Positions 1-10,812 of a stretch of DNA of 64,000 nucleotides are shown here, piece by piece. The notes under the pieces are model-generated. The model worked only from the letters and a program-made list of their open reading frames with translations, ran no database searches and had not been told where the DNA came from. A program made the translations under genes and the position numbers. The DNA is from Gonapodya prolifera JEL478 (Eukaryota; Monoblepharomycota; Monoblepharidomycetes; Monoblepharidales; Gonapodyaceae): the NCBI GenBank assembly GCA_001574975.1, contig KQ965805.1, positions 171,967-235,966 of the forward strand, written 5' to 3'. How positions within the stretch are numbered: the first letter of the stretch is position 1; every line of letters begins with the position of its first letter.

Positions 1-1397
1 TTGCGCGACCCCTTGCCCCCCACGCGTCCCCACTACACTCCAGTTGGTCCCGCTCCTCCTCCACCTCCGCAAGACCCTCCACCGCCTCAAATCCGCCGTT
101 GTCGACACAAACTCACTTCTTCACTTCATCCCCACCCCTTTCCTGACCTTCCTCATCCGCCTCGCACGCGCACGCGTCCATAAGCGGCTTGATGCGAGTG
201 GCGCGATGGCGGCGGCGGATTTCTCTGTCACCGTGTCAATCTCCGTCCCACGCGAGATCAGCCCCGGTCGCCGCCCGGAGGCCGCGCCCGACACTCTTCC
301 AACCCGCATCGCCCTATGGCACCCCGAACTCGACCGCGTGCGAGCCGGACTCCCTCCTCTGCGCGGCCGCCGACGCGTGCTGTTCGAGGCCCACGGCGGT
401 GGGTGGGTGCTGGGCTCGCCCGAAATGGGGTCAAGTTTGAAGAGAGAGCTGTGTCAAAGGATAGATTGTGTCGTCGTGTCGGTGTGAGTTGCGTGTAGTG
501 GTGTTGCTGCGTTGCCGGAGAATTGACATAAACTTTCTCGTTTACGATTATAGGGATTATGTCCTCGCCCCCGAGTACCCCTTCCCGTACGCACAGGAGC
601 AGATCTTTGGTGTGCTCAAGTGGCTCGCTGATGAGAGCGATGAGGGCGGTGCGAGACGGCTTGGAGTCGATCCGGGAGAAGTTTACTTTTTGGGGTTTTC
701 GGCGGGGGCGAATCTTCTTAGTGGTGTGTGTGATGCAGACGCGGTGCCCTCAGTGGTGGGGTCGGTCGTCGCCGAAGACGCGGTTTGATGATGATACTGA
801 TAAGTGTCGCGTTCTACAACTGGCTGCCGATATCAGGAGTCTCGCTCCTCCTCCAAGAACGCGCCTCCCAAATCCCACGCACACTCCGGATCAAGCACGC
901 GTTCCACATCGTCCCCGTCCTCGACTGCACCGTCCCCTACTCTGTCAAACACCGCCGTGCAGACCCGTCGGTATCGTCCCGGACAGATCTCACTCCACCC
1001 GAGGGCGATCTCGTCGAGCACGCATACTTCCGTTCTCACTATTCCACGGCGGACGCAAACGCTGTTGCGGCAAGTCCGTACCTCAGCCCGTTGGTGTCGG
1101 CTACAGACAAGCAGCTCGCTTATATCCCGCGCGTGACCGTGTTCGCGGCGGGGTGGGATGTGCTTTCGGACGAGGCGGGCAGGTTCGCGAAGCGGTTGCA
1201 GAGAGCGGGTGTGGATGTGACGTACGAGTGTTTTGAGCAGACGATTCATTGTGAGTGGTTTGCTGTGGCGATGTGCATGTGAGACGGGCTAACGCGATGG
1301 ATCAGCGTGGCTCCTGCGATCCGACGGTGAAGCGGGGTCCAACCCTAATGCGACGCTTGCTTTGAAAAGCGCCATTTTGGAAGCCTTTGCACGTTAA
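1..1397 (+). CDS. alpha/beta hydrolase, HSL-type esterase/lipase (5' partial)
   Basis: Serine hydrolase of the hormone-sensitive-lipase family, probably acting on small esters or lipids. Fitted exons are <1..483, 554..723, 837..1250 and 1306..1397; all junctions keep phase and have GT/AG ends. Visible motifs: HGGG oxyanion hole (about position 391), the SVDYVLAPE block typical of the family after intron 1, the nucleophile elbow GFSAGA (family norm GDSAGG), the acid region DVLSDEA, and the catalytic histidine in TIH just before the last intron. The last exon encodes a short tail ending in EAFAR and a stop. No ATG opens the first exon frame at the window edge, so the true start probably lies upstream. 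The exact substrate cannot be read from sequence. Confidence 0.85.
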
Positions 1398-1543
1398 AAC
1401 ACTGCGCGATTGAAGTATAATGAGATATAACACCACAAATCCTATCTTGGAGAATATCTTCTCATCTTTCGGAGGCAGGCTGTTCCCCCGGCTGATCTCC
1501 CTGACCGCTGCAAAATGCCACCTCACCACCACACACTCTCCCA

Positions 1544-3130
1544 ATGCCGCCACCGGCCTATCCCACGCGCCCACGCCCGCACGCCGCCACATCCAGTCGA
1601 TTCGCCGCATGGCCGCTGATCCTTGTTCTCCTCGCCGTCGTGGTCGCCGTGTGGACAAGACCGGACGAGGACTCATTCCGCGCGTTCGCAAAGACGCAGG
1701 TGGCGGATCGGGAGTCGTACTTGTCCAGGAATTTGAATCTGACGCCGAGGATGGTTAATGGAGCCGGTGCGTTGTCTTGCGTGGATTGTCAATAGCAAGC
1801 GTTCAACGGCCCACATCCACCTCTGAACGACCAAAAGCCGTTCGTTTCACCGACCGGTACCTTCTCACGACGGCAACGTTCCAACGGTACCCAGACGCCT
1901 CCTTTCTGGGCATTTTCGGGTCCTGGTACCCAAACCCACTCACCCGGTGGCGCCCACCGGCGTCGTTGGATGATTTGAAGGGACTTGTTGCGTTACCGAG
2001 ATGTTTGGGAGGGTGCGGTGATGGTGGGTGTGGTCCTCCTTTTCGAATTGTGCCTGGATAAGTACACAAACACGTACTCTCAACCCTCCCACCAACTTAC
2101 ACCGACACAAAGGCCTCTGCGTCGCTCATGACACCTGCCTATGCATGCCCTCATGGACGGGCCACAGGTGCGGCAAGACCATCGCCAAGTTCCGCCCCCT
2201 GAGCGGGCACTTTTGGGGTGCTAGGTACCTCGAGGACGCGGTCGGGTGGTTCACGCCGGGAGCGGTGTTGGATGTTGTTGTGGGGAAGTGAGTTGTGGTG
2301 GTAGTGGCGGGGGGCAGGTGTGAGACGGAACGAATGAGGCGGAGCCGAGTGAAGTGAAGTCGAGCCCCGAAAGCGCAGCGAGGCTCAGGCCCAGTGAGGG
2401 CGGCGCACTGACCCAGGAGTGCGCCCAAGCCGAGTGTTTCGCGAAGCGGAATTCAATCATCTCGGAAGAGTATAGGACAGACGCTGTCCGCCGGAAGCGA
2501 ATGAGCGCTAACTCCGGAGGGTATATTCATCGAAACCTGACCCACGTCCCGATCCCCAGCTACCGCACGATCCTGCAACTCCTGTCCCACCTCACCTTCC
2601 TCGACTTCCTCATCTTTTTCCCGCCCCTCCTTCATCTCCTTCAACTCCTCCGCCTGGTCCCGACCTACCGGCTCTCACGCCAGAACGCGCAATCCCTTCC
2701 ACACCTCATTCTCTCCCAGTTCTCATTCGAGAACCCACTCCACCTCGTCAACTACATCTGGGCGACATACGTCTACGGCCGCGTCGTGTACTCCCTTGTC
2801 GGAGAAGCCGGCCTGCTCTCCCTCGTGGCCCTCTCACTCATCCTCGCACCCGCCTTCTCGCTCCTCCTCGCCCACCTCACCCTTTCCCCTTACTCAACCC
2901 TCCCTTCCTCCGCCCTCCCCGTTGCGATAGCGACATTCGCAACACTCTCGCTTTCAGGCGTCCCCCCGTCCCTGTTCGAGCGCGCGGCGTGGACGGTCGG
3001 CGTGCCCGTGCTGGGGCACTTGTTTTGGGATACGGTCGCGTTGGGAGGCGTGTTGGATTGGGGCGGGTGTGTGGGTGGGTGGGTTGCGGGTGTGGTGGGG
3101 TATGCCTGGCGCGGGAGGCACGCGGTGTGA
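1544..3130 (+). CDS. rhomboid-like multi-pass membrane protein with an EGF-like module
   Basis: Fitted exons 1544..1766, 1796..2017, 2113..2287 and 2476..3130 join in phase to 424 residues. The N-terminus has one hydrophobic segment (WPLILVLLAVVVAVW). A lumenal six-cysteine EGF-like module follows (CLGGCGLCVAHDTC then CLC...WTGHRC), created by the splice at 2017/2113. The C-terminal half has several membrane segments; one stretch (FSFENPLHLVNYIWATYVYG, then R, then LVGEAG) resembles the rhomboid helix-2 region with its FxHxxxxHLxxN...G layout. The usual catalytic GxSG and the helix-6 histidine are not evident: the last helix reads LDWGGCVGGWVAG. I infer an inactive rhomboid-fold protein of the secretory pathway. 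A plain multi-pass membrane protein is the alternative. Confidence 0.6.
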
Positions 3131-3369
3131 GAGATTCAGTGATACATTGTAATGGTGTATCGCGCTGTTCATAGTCGATTTGCAAGATGGTCGTGTTGGT
3201 GCCATGCTAACATGCTGCTACTGAAATGAGAAGATCCAGTTTTCTGGTTTGAGTTGACCCCACTATTGGCCAAGGATGAGCCACAAGGCGATTGCGACGA
3301 AGCCGGAAGAAATCCTGGAGCTCCTGGAAGGACGTGAGGATGGATACCGCATCTCCATCGGAGATATGA

Positions 3370-4308
3370 ATGTGTGGGCGGATGGTGAGAGAAGACAAAA
3401 CACGATACGCAGAGACAATCGATCATGCTAGAAGTGTTCTCGACCAGGCCTGGAAACGCTCCAGGGGAAAGGGACACGAATTCAACGTAATTGGGCGAAA
3501 GGTCATGGGACAGCTGTTTGCCCGTTCGTTTGCGAGAGATCTGGCATGCCACGCGTATCCCCATGCTGCAACCAAAGGGTCTCAGGCATGGGCCTTCTCG
3601 TTTATTAGTTATGCGTTTACTTCCCGTGCCTGTCGCCGCATCCTATTGGAGCCAACTTTCAACCTACTTCCACGATTCTTCGATGTTATTGCGTTAATGC
3701 TGACGCTCATGGTAGAAGGTCCTGAGTTGCGCTGCCTTCGTAGCACAGCTATCTATATTCCTCCCACGGATTGCTTGGAGACGCTTTTAACAATTCTGAA
3801 TAAGCTCATCACGCCCGACATTAGCTTGGAACAAGCAACGTACTGCGCCTCCGCCATGAAAGAAAACTGCAGGCTCAACATAGCTCTTATGCTGATGTCT
3901 ACTGCAAGTGACCAAGGTTTAATTGGCCAAGAGGCACAGTCTATGCTTCCACATCAGACCTTCGTTCAAACAATCCTACAAAAACGCTACCATTTGCGTT
4001 TTGCCTTCACCAAAAAGCTAGATGCATCTGGATTCAGTGAAGTAGAGCAGCTGTTGATGTACCACTTCCGCCAATTTCGGAAACGGTCCAAACCCTTGGA
4101 TGTTGAGTCAGTCTGTGCAGCCGTCGGCTGTACCAACCTCACCGCAATGGAGAAGTGCTCGCGGTGCCAGATAACGTTCTACTGTGACGCTTCTTGCCAA
4201 AGGGCGCACTGGAAGCCTCACAAACCAGTGTGCCGAGAGGACTTCTGGAACGTTGAGGGAGTCGTGGCTCCAGAAGAGTCAAAGGAAGAGTCAAAGCAAA
4301 GTGCGTAA
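3370..4308 (+). CDS. MYND zinc-finger protein
   Basis: A single open frame of 312 residues. The C-terminal MYND finger (about residues 248-288) shows the full metal-ligand set: CAAVGC, then CSRCQ, YCDASCQRAHW and HKPVC. MYND fingers bind two zinc ions and mediate protein-protein contacts, often with proline-rich partners. The first 240 residues are alpha-helical in character with no recognised domain and no SET motif, so a methyltransferase role is not supported. ATG at 3370 is the first in frame; an upstream exon cannot be excluded. Such proteins form large families in basidiomycetes and early-branching fungi. Confidence 0.8.
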   Translation: MCGRMVREDKTRYAETIDHARSVLDQAWKRSRGKGHEFNVIGRKVMGQLFARSFARDLACHAYPHAATKGSQAWAFSFISYAFTSRACRRILLEPTFNLLPRFFDVIALMLTLMVEGPELRCLRSTAIYIPPTDCLETLLTILNKLITPDISLEQATYCASAMKENCRLNIALMLMSTASDQGLIGQEAQSMLPHQTFVQTILQKRYHLRFAFTKKLDASGFSEVEQLLMYHFRQFRKRSKPLDVESVCAAVGCTNLTAMEKCSRCQITFYCDASCQRAHWKPHKPVCREDFWNVEGVVAPEESKEESKQSA

Positions 4309-4391
4309 GGAGGTAGTGGCAGTGGAAGCTGGAGGAGTGGAATATGATGGAGTTGAACTTGTGTCATAAGTTGCAGATTGGCATGAGCACT

Positions 4392-4947
4392 TTCAACTTG
4401 GCTCCTTTCACCTTCCATCCTCGTGGCCGCTCGTCCCCACTCTCCTCGTCCTCCTCGTCCTCCTCGCCTCCGTATCACTCGCCCAAGTCGTCAACCCTGC
4501 CGGTACGTCACCCGTTCCCTATTCGCGGACGTGTAACAGCGACGATTGATTTAACTCGGCCTGCGTGTCACAACGCACAGGATCCTGGGCGGGCGCGACC
4601 GTGACGGGAAAGGAGGGCGTGTCGGAGCGGACGAGAAGTCAATATGGGTGAGTGGAGCCTCTCCTTCTGTCATCGACAATGCTTGCGACCCCAACGAGGA
4701 ACGCCCCACCTCCCCATCCCCTCGCCCTCACGAAGCCATCCTCTTCGTACTCATCGGCCTCCCCATCCTCCTCGTCGCCGTCGTGGCGGCCACGACGGGC
4801 GCGCGGGAGTTGGGCAGGTTGGTCAGGAGTTGGAGGGGGAAAGATGGCGTGCATCGGGATGAGAGGTGGGGTTGGGGGAGGAGTGGTGATAGAGGGATGA
4901 GGAAAGTGGAGAGGTGGTGGATGAGGATAATGGACCGTTTTGAATGA
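4392..4947 (+). CDS. possible small secreted or single-pass membrane protein (model unresolved)
   Basis: A signal-peptide-like run (LVPTLLVLLVLLASVSLA) is encoded just before a good donor at about 4502 (GTACGT). A candidate acceptor at about 4580 gives a short exon ending at a GTGAGT near 4646. Farther on, a frame encodes a charged stretch with DNACDPNEE and then a clear membrane helix (AILFVLIGLPILLVAVVAA) and a basic tail ending at 4947. I could not join all pieces in phase: no ATG precedes the signal-like run in frame, and the second junction is off by one. It may be a real type I membrane protein with a sequencing indel, or unrelated fragments. Confidence 0.25.
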
Positions 4948-5132
4948 CGTGGACCTCATGCAGTGGGGGATGTCGATGGTCAACCGGACGATTAAATTCG
5001 ACCGGGGAGTCAAGCGCATGCAATTGCGCAGCGTGCACATTGCACACGTAAATAAACAGCATATATACCCCTGATGCTCCCGGCCCGTGTCTCCAGACTG
5101 TCGGCGGTCACATCGCGGCGCCTCATCCCCCT

Positions 5133-5886
5133 TCAACCACAACGCCGCCGCATACAACCCCACACCCAACCCGACCGACGCAAGCGCCCACCCACGAGTA
5201 AAGGAATGAGTGAGCCAAGCACGGCGGAGTAGATGTTTTGGCGGGATGAGAACCCAAAGCCGTAGGACCCGACAAAGACGGCCATGCGGAAGCCGAGGAA
5301 GGTTTGGAAGGAGAGCGTGGCGAGGACGGCGGTGGGGCGGGAGGTGAAGAAGACGGCGAGGAGGGAGAGAGCGACGGAGGGTTCCAGCGAGCGGTATGTG
5401 ATGTGGTTGTGCAGGAGGACTTCGAGGTCAGGTTTTGGGGGAGCGGGTGGGGCAGGTGGGGACTTGCGTAAGGGGCGGCTCCGGCTGCTGGGGGGACGTG
5501 CGGGCGGTCTCGGAGGAGGGTCGAAGCGATAGAAGCGGTGGTACAAGTAAGTGAGTCCCAGGGCGAGGGAGCCCGAGAACCCCAGATACTGCCGCGTGGG
5601 GTCGTTGAGTTGAGTCGCGACACCAAGGGCGACGAGGGAAGCTGAGTAGAAGAACACGCAGCACCCGAAAAAGTCGAGCGTGATCACAACTTTGGCGACC
5701 AGCGAGGTGGATCCGGCGATGATGAAGATGGTGGCACGGACGAGGAGGAGGGTCGAGAGGGAGGCCCAGGAGCGGGTTGAGGGTGGGTGTGAGGCGAGGT
5801 AGGCGGGGCAGAGTGTGGCGAGGGATGGGTGTGTTGAAGAGAGTGGGGGGCTAGAAGGTTGGCGGATGTTGGTACAGATGTGGACC
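5133..5886 (-). CDS. multi-pass membrane protein, function unknown
   Basis: The minus-strand frame is open from a pyrimidine-rich acceptor (TTTCTCTCAG at about 5887-5896) to a stop at 5133. It has at least four hydrophobic segments: LSTLLLVRATIFIIAG, LDFFGCCVFFYSASLVALG, PSVALSLLAVFF and NIYSAVLGSLIPLLVGG. A proline/arginine-rich cytosolic-type loop lies between the second and third. The first exon was not resolved: an ATG at 6039 followed by a GTGAGC donor is attractive but does not splice in phase. Another frame overlapping the 3' end also reads as a membrane helix (WALASVGLGVGLYAAALWL), so the C-terminus is uncertain or a base is missing near 5190. I do not recognise the family. Confidence 0.45.
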
Positions 5887-6253
5887 CTGAGAGAAACGGG
5901 ACAGCCTACTCGAATTCCGTGGCTCTGAGGTCATTACGCGTCCGTCTGCGACAGGCCAGATCCGAATCGCTCGGACATTGCCGACACCTCGCTTCACGTC
6001 GCCATCCCGCACAACCAGCAGCGCCCGCTCACCAGCCATTGTCAGCGGAACGTCGACGGAGACAGAGAGCGGGCAGAAGGAGGGATACGAGGGGTGCGCG
6101 CATCGGGGCGGGGAACAGTGAGAGAGCGAAATTAGCGGAGGTGCTATGGCCGAGTGGCCTCAGCAGAGGAATTCTGCCGGTTGAATTCTCCCGATAAGTA
6201 GTTCAATTCAATACAAGAGGGGAAATGGGAGTCTACAGGGAGCACCGTCAACG

Positions 6254-7711
6254 TCACGGCGCTTCCAACGGCGGCCCAACCGCCAACGACGCTTCCGACC
6301 CCCGCGCCTCCACCACCCGTCTACCGCCCACGCCGGACGCACCGGGGTTCCGCCAATCAATGAGCCCCAGCGACATCTTGGATCCGCCCTCCGACATCCC
6401 ACCCGCGCCCAACGCCGCACTCGACTGGGGCGATCCCAACATGCTCCGACTGGCCAGCGCGACCGACATCTCAGCCTCTCTCAGCCCGTCCGCGAACGCG
6501 CGGTAATACGCCACGGTGGCGAAGGTCTGTGCGACTTGGTTGCTGAAAAGGAGAGCGTACAGCGTAAGCGGAGACGCCGAGGTCGCGGCAACGATGGCGC
6601 TGCTGATCGTGCCCAGGATGGTGAGTGACATGGACGAGAGGCTGTTGGTCATGAGTTGCATCGTTGCGAGCATACGTGACATTCCGGGGCTGGCTGCTGA
6701 TACTGCTGTTCGGGCCGATTGTAGTTGGCTGATTCCGGCCTTCTTTCCCCCGCCGCCGGCCTGGCTGATCCTTGCGCTCTCCATCAGCTCCTTAATCGAA
6801 TCGCTATGCTTTGTCAGGTAGATGACGTGCAGACCCAAGAAAGCTGCCGTTGTAAGCAGGAGGAGACCTTGGTTGGCCACCATTGAGAGGGCGCCGACAA
6901 GGCCGCCATCCGCGGGTGCGCAGAAGCAGGGCAGGACGCGCGTGCTGGAGAAGAAGACGCATTGCCTTCGTTTCCGTGGGGATGAGTGGGGGTTTGGGTG
7001 ATTCACCGGGGAAGGAATGGCCAGTCCGGTTAAACTGGGCGTCAAAAGAAGTGGATCACACCACCCACACGCACTCACCACAAACTCGCCACGAACTCCG
7101 CTCCCACCAACACGCCCATGACGGCGGACACGACCGCGTTCTTGTTGCTCAGCGCGCGGATGCGCAGCCAGTATGTGCCCAGTTGGGAGACGAATCCGAG
7201 TGACCAGAAGACGCATGCGAGTCTGGGTTCGGGGGATGTGGGAGGTGAGGGGGGAGGGGGGAGGGGTCGTTATGGATCAGTACTTGCGCTGCAATTCCTA
7301 CCCCCCGTGATAATACGCACTGCATGCTCGGATTACACCACCCCGTACTCCCCACGACGAAAAACACACTACCCAGCCCGAACGAGGCGAGCGTCGCGAT
7401 GCAAAGGTATCGGAGCGTTGAGGGGAAGTTGCGAAGGTCGGGGCTTGCGGTGCGGGGGGGATGTGGGAGAGGGTGAGGTGGGAAAGGGAGAAAGTGGGTG
7501 AAGAAAGGGAGAGTACTTACATGAAGGCGATCAAGATGATGAACTGCGACACGCCCCTGCCACCAAAGCGCACCGTGCGTCAGCACTTCCTGCTCCCCAA
7601 CTCCCCTGAGCCTGTAACCTACCCCGTCAACGCCAGTGCATTCACAAGGACTTGCATCTGGGTCAGTCCCATTGCGGGGTCGGTAGGGTTGAGTGCGTTG
7701 GGGAGGTCCAT
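6254..7711 (-). CDS. seven-transmembrane-segment protein (intact copy)
   Basis: Fitted on the minus strand as five exons. Exon 1 is 7711 to about 7623 (MDLPNAL...), followed by exons starting with GVSQF, PDLRNF, LACVFW and QCVFFS, with the stop at 6254. Every junction has GT/AG ends and phase. Seven hydrophobic segments are visible: QMQVLVNALALTGGVSQF on; TLRYLCIATLASFGLGSVFF; ACVFWSLGFVSQLGTYWL; VVSAVMGVLVGAEFVASL; ANQGLLLLTTAAFLGLHVIY; LTILGTISSAIVAA; and PLTLYALLFSNQVAQTFATV. The tail is Gly/Ser-rich. The topology is receptor-like, but no DRY, NPxxY or other family motif is seen. A paralogue with the same intron positions lies at 15.6-17.0 kb and supports this model. Confidence 0.7.
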
Positions 7712-9933
7712 GATTCGTTGGTTGTGGTCGGTGTGCGGTGGTCGGTGGTTGGTGAAGCGGAGCCGATGGTCGATTTGAGCTGCGAAAACTAGATTAGAAG
7801 CGGGTTGATGGGTGGGAAAAGAGTTGGAGTCGGGTGAAGATGAAGATGGTGATGGTGAGGCAGCCAACAAGTGTTGCCTTGCTCATCTTCGCCGATCATC
7901 TTGGCGTGGGTGAGAAAACATACTGGAAACGAAAAAGGGTATTACAGGTGTAGGAATGCCCTCGAGGCGGTGGTACGAAACCGAAGTGTGCCGACCCGGC
8001 GCAGACGAAATGTCGCTTTGATGACGTGATCCAATGGCACGGCGGGCCCATTGAGGACGCAACTCGTCACCGAGGGAGGAAGGAATCAATACTGACAAGT
8101 TTCGGTGGTACGGGAGTGGAGACCGAGCCCATTGCTCGACGTGGACAAAGACGACGCTAACCTAGAATGGTGTCTTATCCAACAATACATCCGATTAAAG
8201 TATTGTCATTGCATGGACACTTGACAGCAATGATATCTTGGATATTGTGCACGGACTGACCAAGCTGAGGGTGGGCGGAGCTTCCGGCCCAGCAGCCATG
8301 GCCTCAACTTGGTCAGCATCGGTGCATAAAGTCCAACTCCAAGGCACAGCTCCAACTTTGAGTGTGATGAAGGCAATGAAGGGAAGGAGCACGGTGAGTC
8401 TGAAGACCTGATGACAAGTGCACGACTCCAAACCTTGGCAGTTGGTATTGATGTAGAGGTTTGTTTTCCTCAACCAGCTGGATCCATTGACGGGGGAATA
8501 TTTGGTGATTTGAATGGTCGAGCCGCCACGGAAGGTGGAGGAGATAGGTTCACCCCTCATGGGACGCCTCCATGGAACAAGTCACTGACAGCCAAAACTC
8601 CTCCTTGTGCTGACTGGAACATTCTCATCTTTCAACAATGCGCACACTGAGCTTCTGCTTCAGAGGAAGTGCTGCTCTCGCACTTACATGATTGACAAAT
8701 CAATTCAAGATGCGATAATTCACAGAGAGTAGCACACAGCCACCATCCCGTATCTACCTTTCTCCCGTGTACCAGACGCGTAGTCCAGCTGCAGGCTCTT
8801 TATGGGTGGTCACGAGTTTGCCATCCACTGACACTCAAGCGTACTGACATTTTGCCGGAAATGTACTCTGGAGGAGGGAAGGAACACGTGGGACCGACTG
8901 AGTTATTGGAGGGACGAACGAATATTAGTTGATCGAGTGTAGCATCCCTCGTGCGCAACTTGGCAGCTCCGCGCATTCGTGGTGAGTCGAGTTGCACATT
9001 CGTGGGACTGTTGCGGGTGCTGCGGTCGCAGAGTTTTGTGCTGGTGCTGTGGGCTTTCAGCGAGAAGAGAAAGAAATTAGCCAGCCGTCGTTGCGCGAGC
9101 GAGAAAGAGCGGGGAGTGGACTGAAGGATGGTGGCACAATTGTGGCACGGTTTCTGCTGTGCTGGAGGGCAGGGCACGCTTTTCTCCAAAATAAGGCAAC
9201 GTGTGCACTCGAAATGGCTCACGTCTTTATCAGTTCCTGCGTCGAATTGCATTTTGGTTGCTTAGTTAAACGAACGATTGGTTCTCTTTGATCTGCGAAA
9301 ACATATAATGTCCAATTGACATAAAAGTGCCCAGTGCTGGTTCCCGAGCAGCCACACGATTCCGTTGCAGTCGTTTTGGAGTTTCTCTGATGGGTTACGT
9401 TGTCGTCAAGACCGGATGTGGGACCGGGAATCATGGAAATGGACATATATAAATTATACTTCAAATTCATTCTTTTAATCTCATCTTTACTCATTGCGTC
9501 ACACGACTCACACATGGGTGTCCGTGAAGGCACACTCAGATCGAGCCATTGCCATGCCATAGTAAAGGAGTTCCTGGGACAGAAAAATGCTCGGCTTCTT
9601 GAAGGGGAACCCGTTTATCTTTCATTCTTCGCTCATATATTGAATCAAAGTTGGACTTTTGCTTAGGCATATTACGAAAACGTGGTAAACGTGTGCTAAT
9701 TTGACGCAAGACATTTCTTGCATGTGGTCACTTGGACTGAGGCCGCTCAGAAGAGCTTATGGCACAGCATGTCGACCCAATTCGCAACTTACATAAAACA
9801 CGCGTTCACCTCTTGTCGAATTCAACGCAAACATCCAACGCCAAACACAACATGGGAATTTCAGAACTTCGCGAACAAGAGAAATCGATCCAGGTTCCCC
9901 CTCTGCCGTACGTCGAACTTTCACCTTGGGTCG
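7712..9933. other. intergenic region without a convincing gene
   Basis: I found no open frame with a recognisable domain or consistent splice structure here. A 121-codon minus-strand frame at 8195-8560 encodes a beta-strand-like stretch (TIQITKYSPVNGSSW) and one hydrophobic segment, but it has no supported start or exons. Base composition becomes more AT-rich after about 9290. Confidence 0.4.
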
Positions 9934-10471
9934 ATGCCCCTCCCCCAGCATTCGACGGTGTACCCATCTCGATCTCGATTGCAGTCAACCCAGTCGCGCC
10001 AGCACTTCGACGGGGCAAATTCCACACTCTCTGTGTCGGGATCCTCTCCGGGTCGAAGCCACAGGTACGATCGCCCGCTGCCCGGCAACATCACCGCCAT
10101 TGCCATTTTCGGAGGAATCGAAATGGACTTGAGAGAGGTGCGCTTGCAGCCTGGAACGACAAGGATCAGATGTCTTGCCATTTTGTGAGTTCGGGGCTTG
10201 GGGTACCATCTCAGTACCTAACCGCTTCCGACCAATTCTCTGCAGCGGAGGCGTCTCCATCCGAGCTTCGGAAGAATGTCCCATCAAAGTAAAAGGAATC
10301 GGCATCATCGGCGGCTTCAAAGACGAGCGTGGGAGGCGGAAAGGTCACCGCTACGTTCAATTGATGTCTTCCCCACCAACCCCCGATCCAATTCAACCTG
10401 CTGGGGCGAGTGTTACTGTTAGTGGCGTGGCGATTCTGGGAGGTGTTTCTGCAAAGGATGGAGATGAATGA
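9934..10471 (+). CDS. LiaF/YvqF-like C-terminal domain protein
   Basis: Two exons, 9934..10184 and 10246..10471, give 158 residues. Three imperfect repeats of a hydrophobic-Gly-Gly beta pattern are clear: ITAIAIFGGIEMDLREVRL, then LAIFGGVSIRASEE created across the splice, then IKVKGIGIIGGFKDE and VTVSGVAILGGVSAKD. This spacing is that of the cell-wall-active-antibiotic-response domain found at the C-terminus of bacterial LiaF, where it follows four membrane helices. Here the helices are absent; a short Ser/Arg-rich N-terminus precedes the domain. The start is uncertain: ATG 9934 is chosen, but ATG 9768 lies in the same open frame. Function in fungi is unknown; a bacterial origin is an inference from the domain's usual distribution. 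Confidence 0.65.
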
Positions 10472-10812
10472 GAGAAGGACTTGCGTTTTGACATCGAAGA
10501 CGAAGCCAACAGTGCGATTGTCTTGTGATGGCCCGGGGAGAGATGGAAGCTTTTTTTGAACTTTTCGGCTTCCGGACGGCACTTATAGATTTTAGATAGA
10601 CATGGACGATTATCGCGCGCTTGCGCATTTATTTGCATAATTGGTATTTGAAACATTGCTTGATTTGCTGAATACAGTGCTATGAAGTGACAGAATTATC
10701 GTTGGGTAACCGACATGGCACTCTTCCAACATAACAAAAACCGTGGTCTTACTTCTACAATGGTGATCGAGATTCAAGTAGTTATCGTCCACAGCCGAGC
10801 AAATGGAGTGAC

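Noticed and set aside
6140-6195. tRNA-like stretch (ATGGCCGAGTGG resembling a Ser/Leu D-arm, with GGTTGAATTCT downstream)
   Set aside because: No seven-base acceptor stem pairs across it, the T-arm lacks the GGTTCRA core, and no anticodon arm can be drawn; the match looks accidental.
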